From NCBI GenBank assembly GCA_945863605.1, contig CAMAZP010000020.1, positions 1 to 56,386 on the forward strand: DNA of 56,386 nt. Reading direction: 5' to 3'. Under the pieces are notes generated by a model. That model was not told the DNA's origin and made no database searches. It saw only the letters and a program-made list of their open reading frames with translations. Numbering within the stretch: position 1 is the first letter of the stretch; the number at the start of each line of letters is the position of its first letter. Positions 53,691-56,386 of this stretch are shown one piece after another. This DNA comes from Chitinophaga pinensis (GTDB lineage: Bacteria > Bacteroidota > Bacteroidia > Flavobacteriales_D > Crocinitomicaceae). The position numbers and the translations under genes were made by a program.

Positions 53691-54008
53691 ATGGACATAA
53701 TACTATCTTCCTTAGTCATTTTAGCAAGTATCCTACTGATACTAGTTGTTTATATTCAAAATCCAAAAGGTGGAGGTATAAGCTCAGATTTCGGTTCTCC
53801 AAGCCAATTGGGAGGAGTTCAAAAAACAACTGAATTTATTGATAAAGCAACTTGGGGACTTGCAATTGTTATCGTTTTAGCTAGTGTAATTATGACGGTT
53901 CGTCAGCCTAGAGCTCCAAAACCGGTAGAACAGAAACAACAAACAGAGCAACCTGGACAACAAGGTCAAAAACCTGCAGGTCAAGGAAACACACAAAACA
54001 ACAAATAG
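53691..54008 (+). CDS. secG: preprotein translocase subunit SecG
   Basis: 105 residues. Two membrane helices (LSSLVILASILLILVVYIQ and a second from WGLAIVIVLASVIM) around KGGGISSDFGSPSQLGG, the SecG signature. Subunit of the SecYEG channel. A glutamine-rich tail (QQQTEQPGQQGQK) is a common, variable extension. Starts 2 nt after the acidic repeat gene and is closed by a strong terminator. Confidence 0.93.
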   Translation: MDIILSSLVILASILLILVVYIQNPKGGGISSDFGSPSQLGGVQKTTEFIDKATWGLAIVIVLASVIMTVRQPRAPKPVEQKQQTEQPGQQGQKPAGQGNTQNNK

Positions 54009-54028
54009 TAAATCCATTCATAATTTTT

Positions 54029-54061
54029 AAAATGTCAGTATGTCACCCATACTGACATTTT
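54029..54061 (+). terminator. Rho-independent terminator after secG
   Basis: AAAATGTCAGTATG (54029-54042) pairs perfectly with CATACTGACATTTT (54048-54061) around a 5-nt loop, followed by further T residues. Confidence 0.92.
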
Positions 54062-54091
54062 TATTTTATACCCAATCCATTTTTGGCAAAA

Positions 54092-54122
54092 TTGTCGCAG
54101 TTCCTTGCTTGGCATAAAATTG
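54092..54122 (+). promoter_or_regulatory. groESL promoter
   Basis: TTG (54092-54094), 20 nt, then TAAAATTG (54115-54122), seven of eight matches to TAnnTTTG. RNA start expected near 54128, 34 nt before groES. No CIRCE element (TTAGCACTC-N9-GAGTGCTAA) was seen in 54009-54161. Confidence 0.65.
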
Positions 54123-54161
54123 GACGAATGGAAATCAAATCTTTAAATTAATTCTAAAAAT

Positions 54162-54437
54162 ATGTCAGTAAATTTTAAACCTTTGGCAGACAGAGTTCTA
54201 ATCGAACCGGCTCCAGCAGAAGTTAAAACAGCAAGTGGAATTTACATTCCAGACACAGCTAAAGAAAAACCGTTAAAAGGGACTGTAATTGCAGCAGGTG
54301 AAGGTAAAAATGACGAACCTATGACAGTTAAAGTCGGTGATTCAGTGCTATACGGGCAATATTCTGGTACAGAAATCAAATTAGACGGAAAAACGTTCTT
54401 AATTATGCGTGAATCAGATATTTACGGAATTTTTTAA
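54162..54437 (+). CDS. groES: co-chaperonin GroES
   Basis: 91 residues. Lid of the GroEL folding chamber. [20 protein letters not shown], the mobile loop, and [21 protein letters not shown] are typical. It is followed after 37 nt by groEL in the usual operon order. Confidence 0.97.
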   Translation: MSVNFKPLADRVLIEPAPAEVKTASGIYIPDTAKEKPLKGTVIAAGEGKNDEPMTVKVGDSVLYGQYSGTEIKLDGKTFLIMRESDIYGIF

Positions 54438-54468
54438 TTAATCATTTAAATTAAACACTTAACATTAA

Positions 54469-56112
<1,644 letters not shown>

Positions 56113-56249
56113 AAGACTAATTCAAAAGAGCTTTACTAATCGTTGCTTCAAAAATTTTATTTCCTCATTTACAAATGTAAACTGCGGAATTAAATTTTAT
56201 CGTGCCTCGATTAAAACCTTTTGAAAAAGCCTTATTAAAATAGTATAAA

Positions 56250-56267
56250 AAGAGCCTTCGGGCTCTT
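56250..56267 (-). terminator. UUCG-type hairpin downstream of groEL
   Basis: AAGAGCC-TTCG-GGCTCTT forms a tight hairpin with a TTCG loop. On the plus strand no T tract follows, but on the minus strand it is followed by TTTTATA, so it may stop a minus-strand gene to the right as well as act as the groEL 3' end. Confidence 0.65.
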
Positions 56268-56320
56268 CAACGCATCAATCTTCCCGATTTATTCGGATAG
56301 TGCGAAGCGACTATATAGCG

Positions 56321-56351
56321 AACCGTCTCAAGAAATTGGGGCGGTTTTTTT
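56321..56351 (+). terminator. Rho-independent terminator at the right edge
   Basis: AACCGTCTC (56321-56329) pairs with GGGGCGGTT (56338-56346), allowing two G-U pairs, then a run of T. It ends transcription from groEL. The last bases of the window show no recognisable gene. Confidence 0.8.
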
Positions 56352-56386
56352 GTGGATTGACTAATCGGGGCGAATTAAAAGTTGGG

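Noticed and set aside
54009..54161. CIRCE heat-shock element before groES
   Set aside because: No TTAGCACTC/GAGTGCTAA inverted repeat in the intergenic region.

Overview
The window looks like an AT-rich chromosomal segment of a Bacteroidota bacterium, most likely Flavobacteriales. The signs are a type IX secretion C-terminal sorting domain, many short lipoproteins with Bacteroidota-style lipoboxes, the DUF1501/DUF1800 pair, a type II-C CRISPR-Cas locus with 47-bp repeats, and promoters of the TTG-N19-20-TAnnTTTG type (best seen before zwf, miaB and groES). The genus cannot be fixed from the sequence alone.

Layout. 1-1653: a remnant accessory region with the tail of a gene cut by the window edge, a long imperfect inverted repeat, two small minus-strand genes between inverted GTTATCGGT boundaries, and a truncated tyrosine recombinase. 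1654-8783 (minus strand): biotin genes bioA and bioD, an HD hydrolase, a T9SS-secreted protein, a YkgJ-type cysteine-cluster protein and an arsR-DUF6428-arsC-acr3 operon. 8914-22903: a sphingosine-1-phosphate-lyase-like enzyme, envelope proteins, an NlpC/P60 hydrolase, an active/inactive M16 peptidase pair, two FKBP proteins, a lipoprotein and priA.

22943-37362 is the most unusual part. A type II-C CRISPR-Cas locus (minus-strand tracrRNA, then cas9, cas1, cas2, then an array of 64 identical 47-bp repeats and 63 spacers) lies inside a broken-up MFS transporter locus. The N-terminal third of one MFS gene is at 22989-23393, a complete second copy is at 24590-25816, and the C-terminal end of a further copy is at 37175-37286, beyond the array. 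The 188 bp that end the complete copy (25705-25892) recur at 37175-37362 as a direct repeat of about 91 percent identity. The short N-terminal fragment abuts the 5' piece of an MBL-fold hydrolase gene. The simplest reading is that a roughly 13.8-kb segment carrying CRISPR-Cas and its own MFS homologue replaced the middle of a resident MFS gene. Read in the crRNA direction (minus strand), every repeat contains a complete Bacteroidota promoter, TTG-N20-TAnnTTTG, so each spacer may have its own transcription start. The tracrRNA anti-repeat matches the repeat over 20 nt without a mismatch.

37349-56386: the DUF1501/DUF1800 pair, an Entner-Doudoroff operon (zwf-pgl-edd-eda) with a consensus promoter, a minus-strand panB plus siderophore/cobalamin-type ABC importer operon, a hypothetical gene, then miaB, a sigma-54 activator without a receiver domain, lptE, an acidic repeat protein and secG in one tightly packed row, followed by groES-groEL.

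All identity counts, spacings and repeat counts were made by eye from the sequence. No database search was run.
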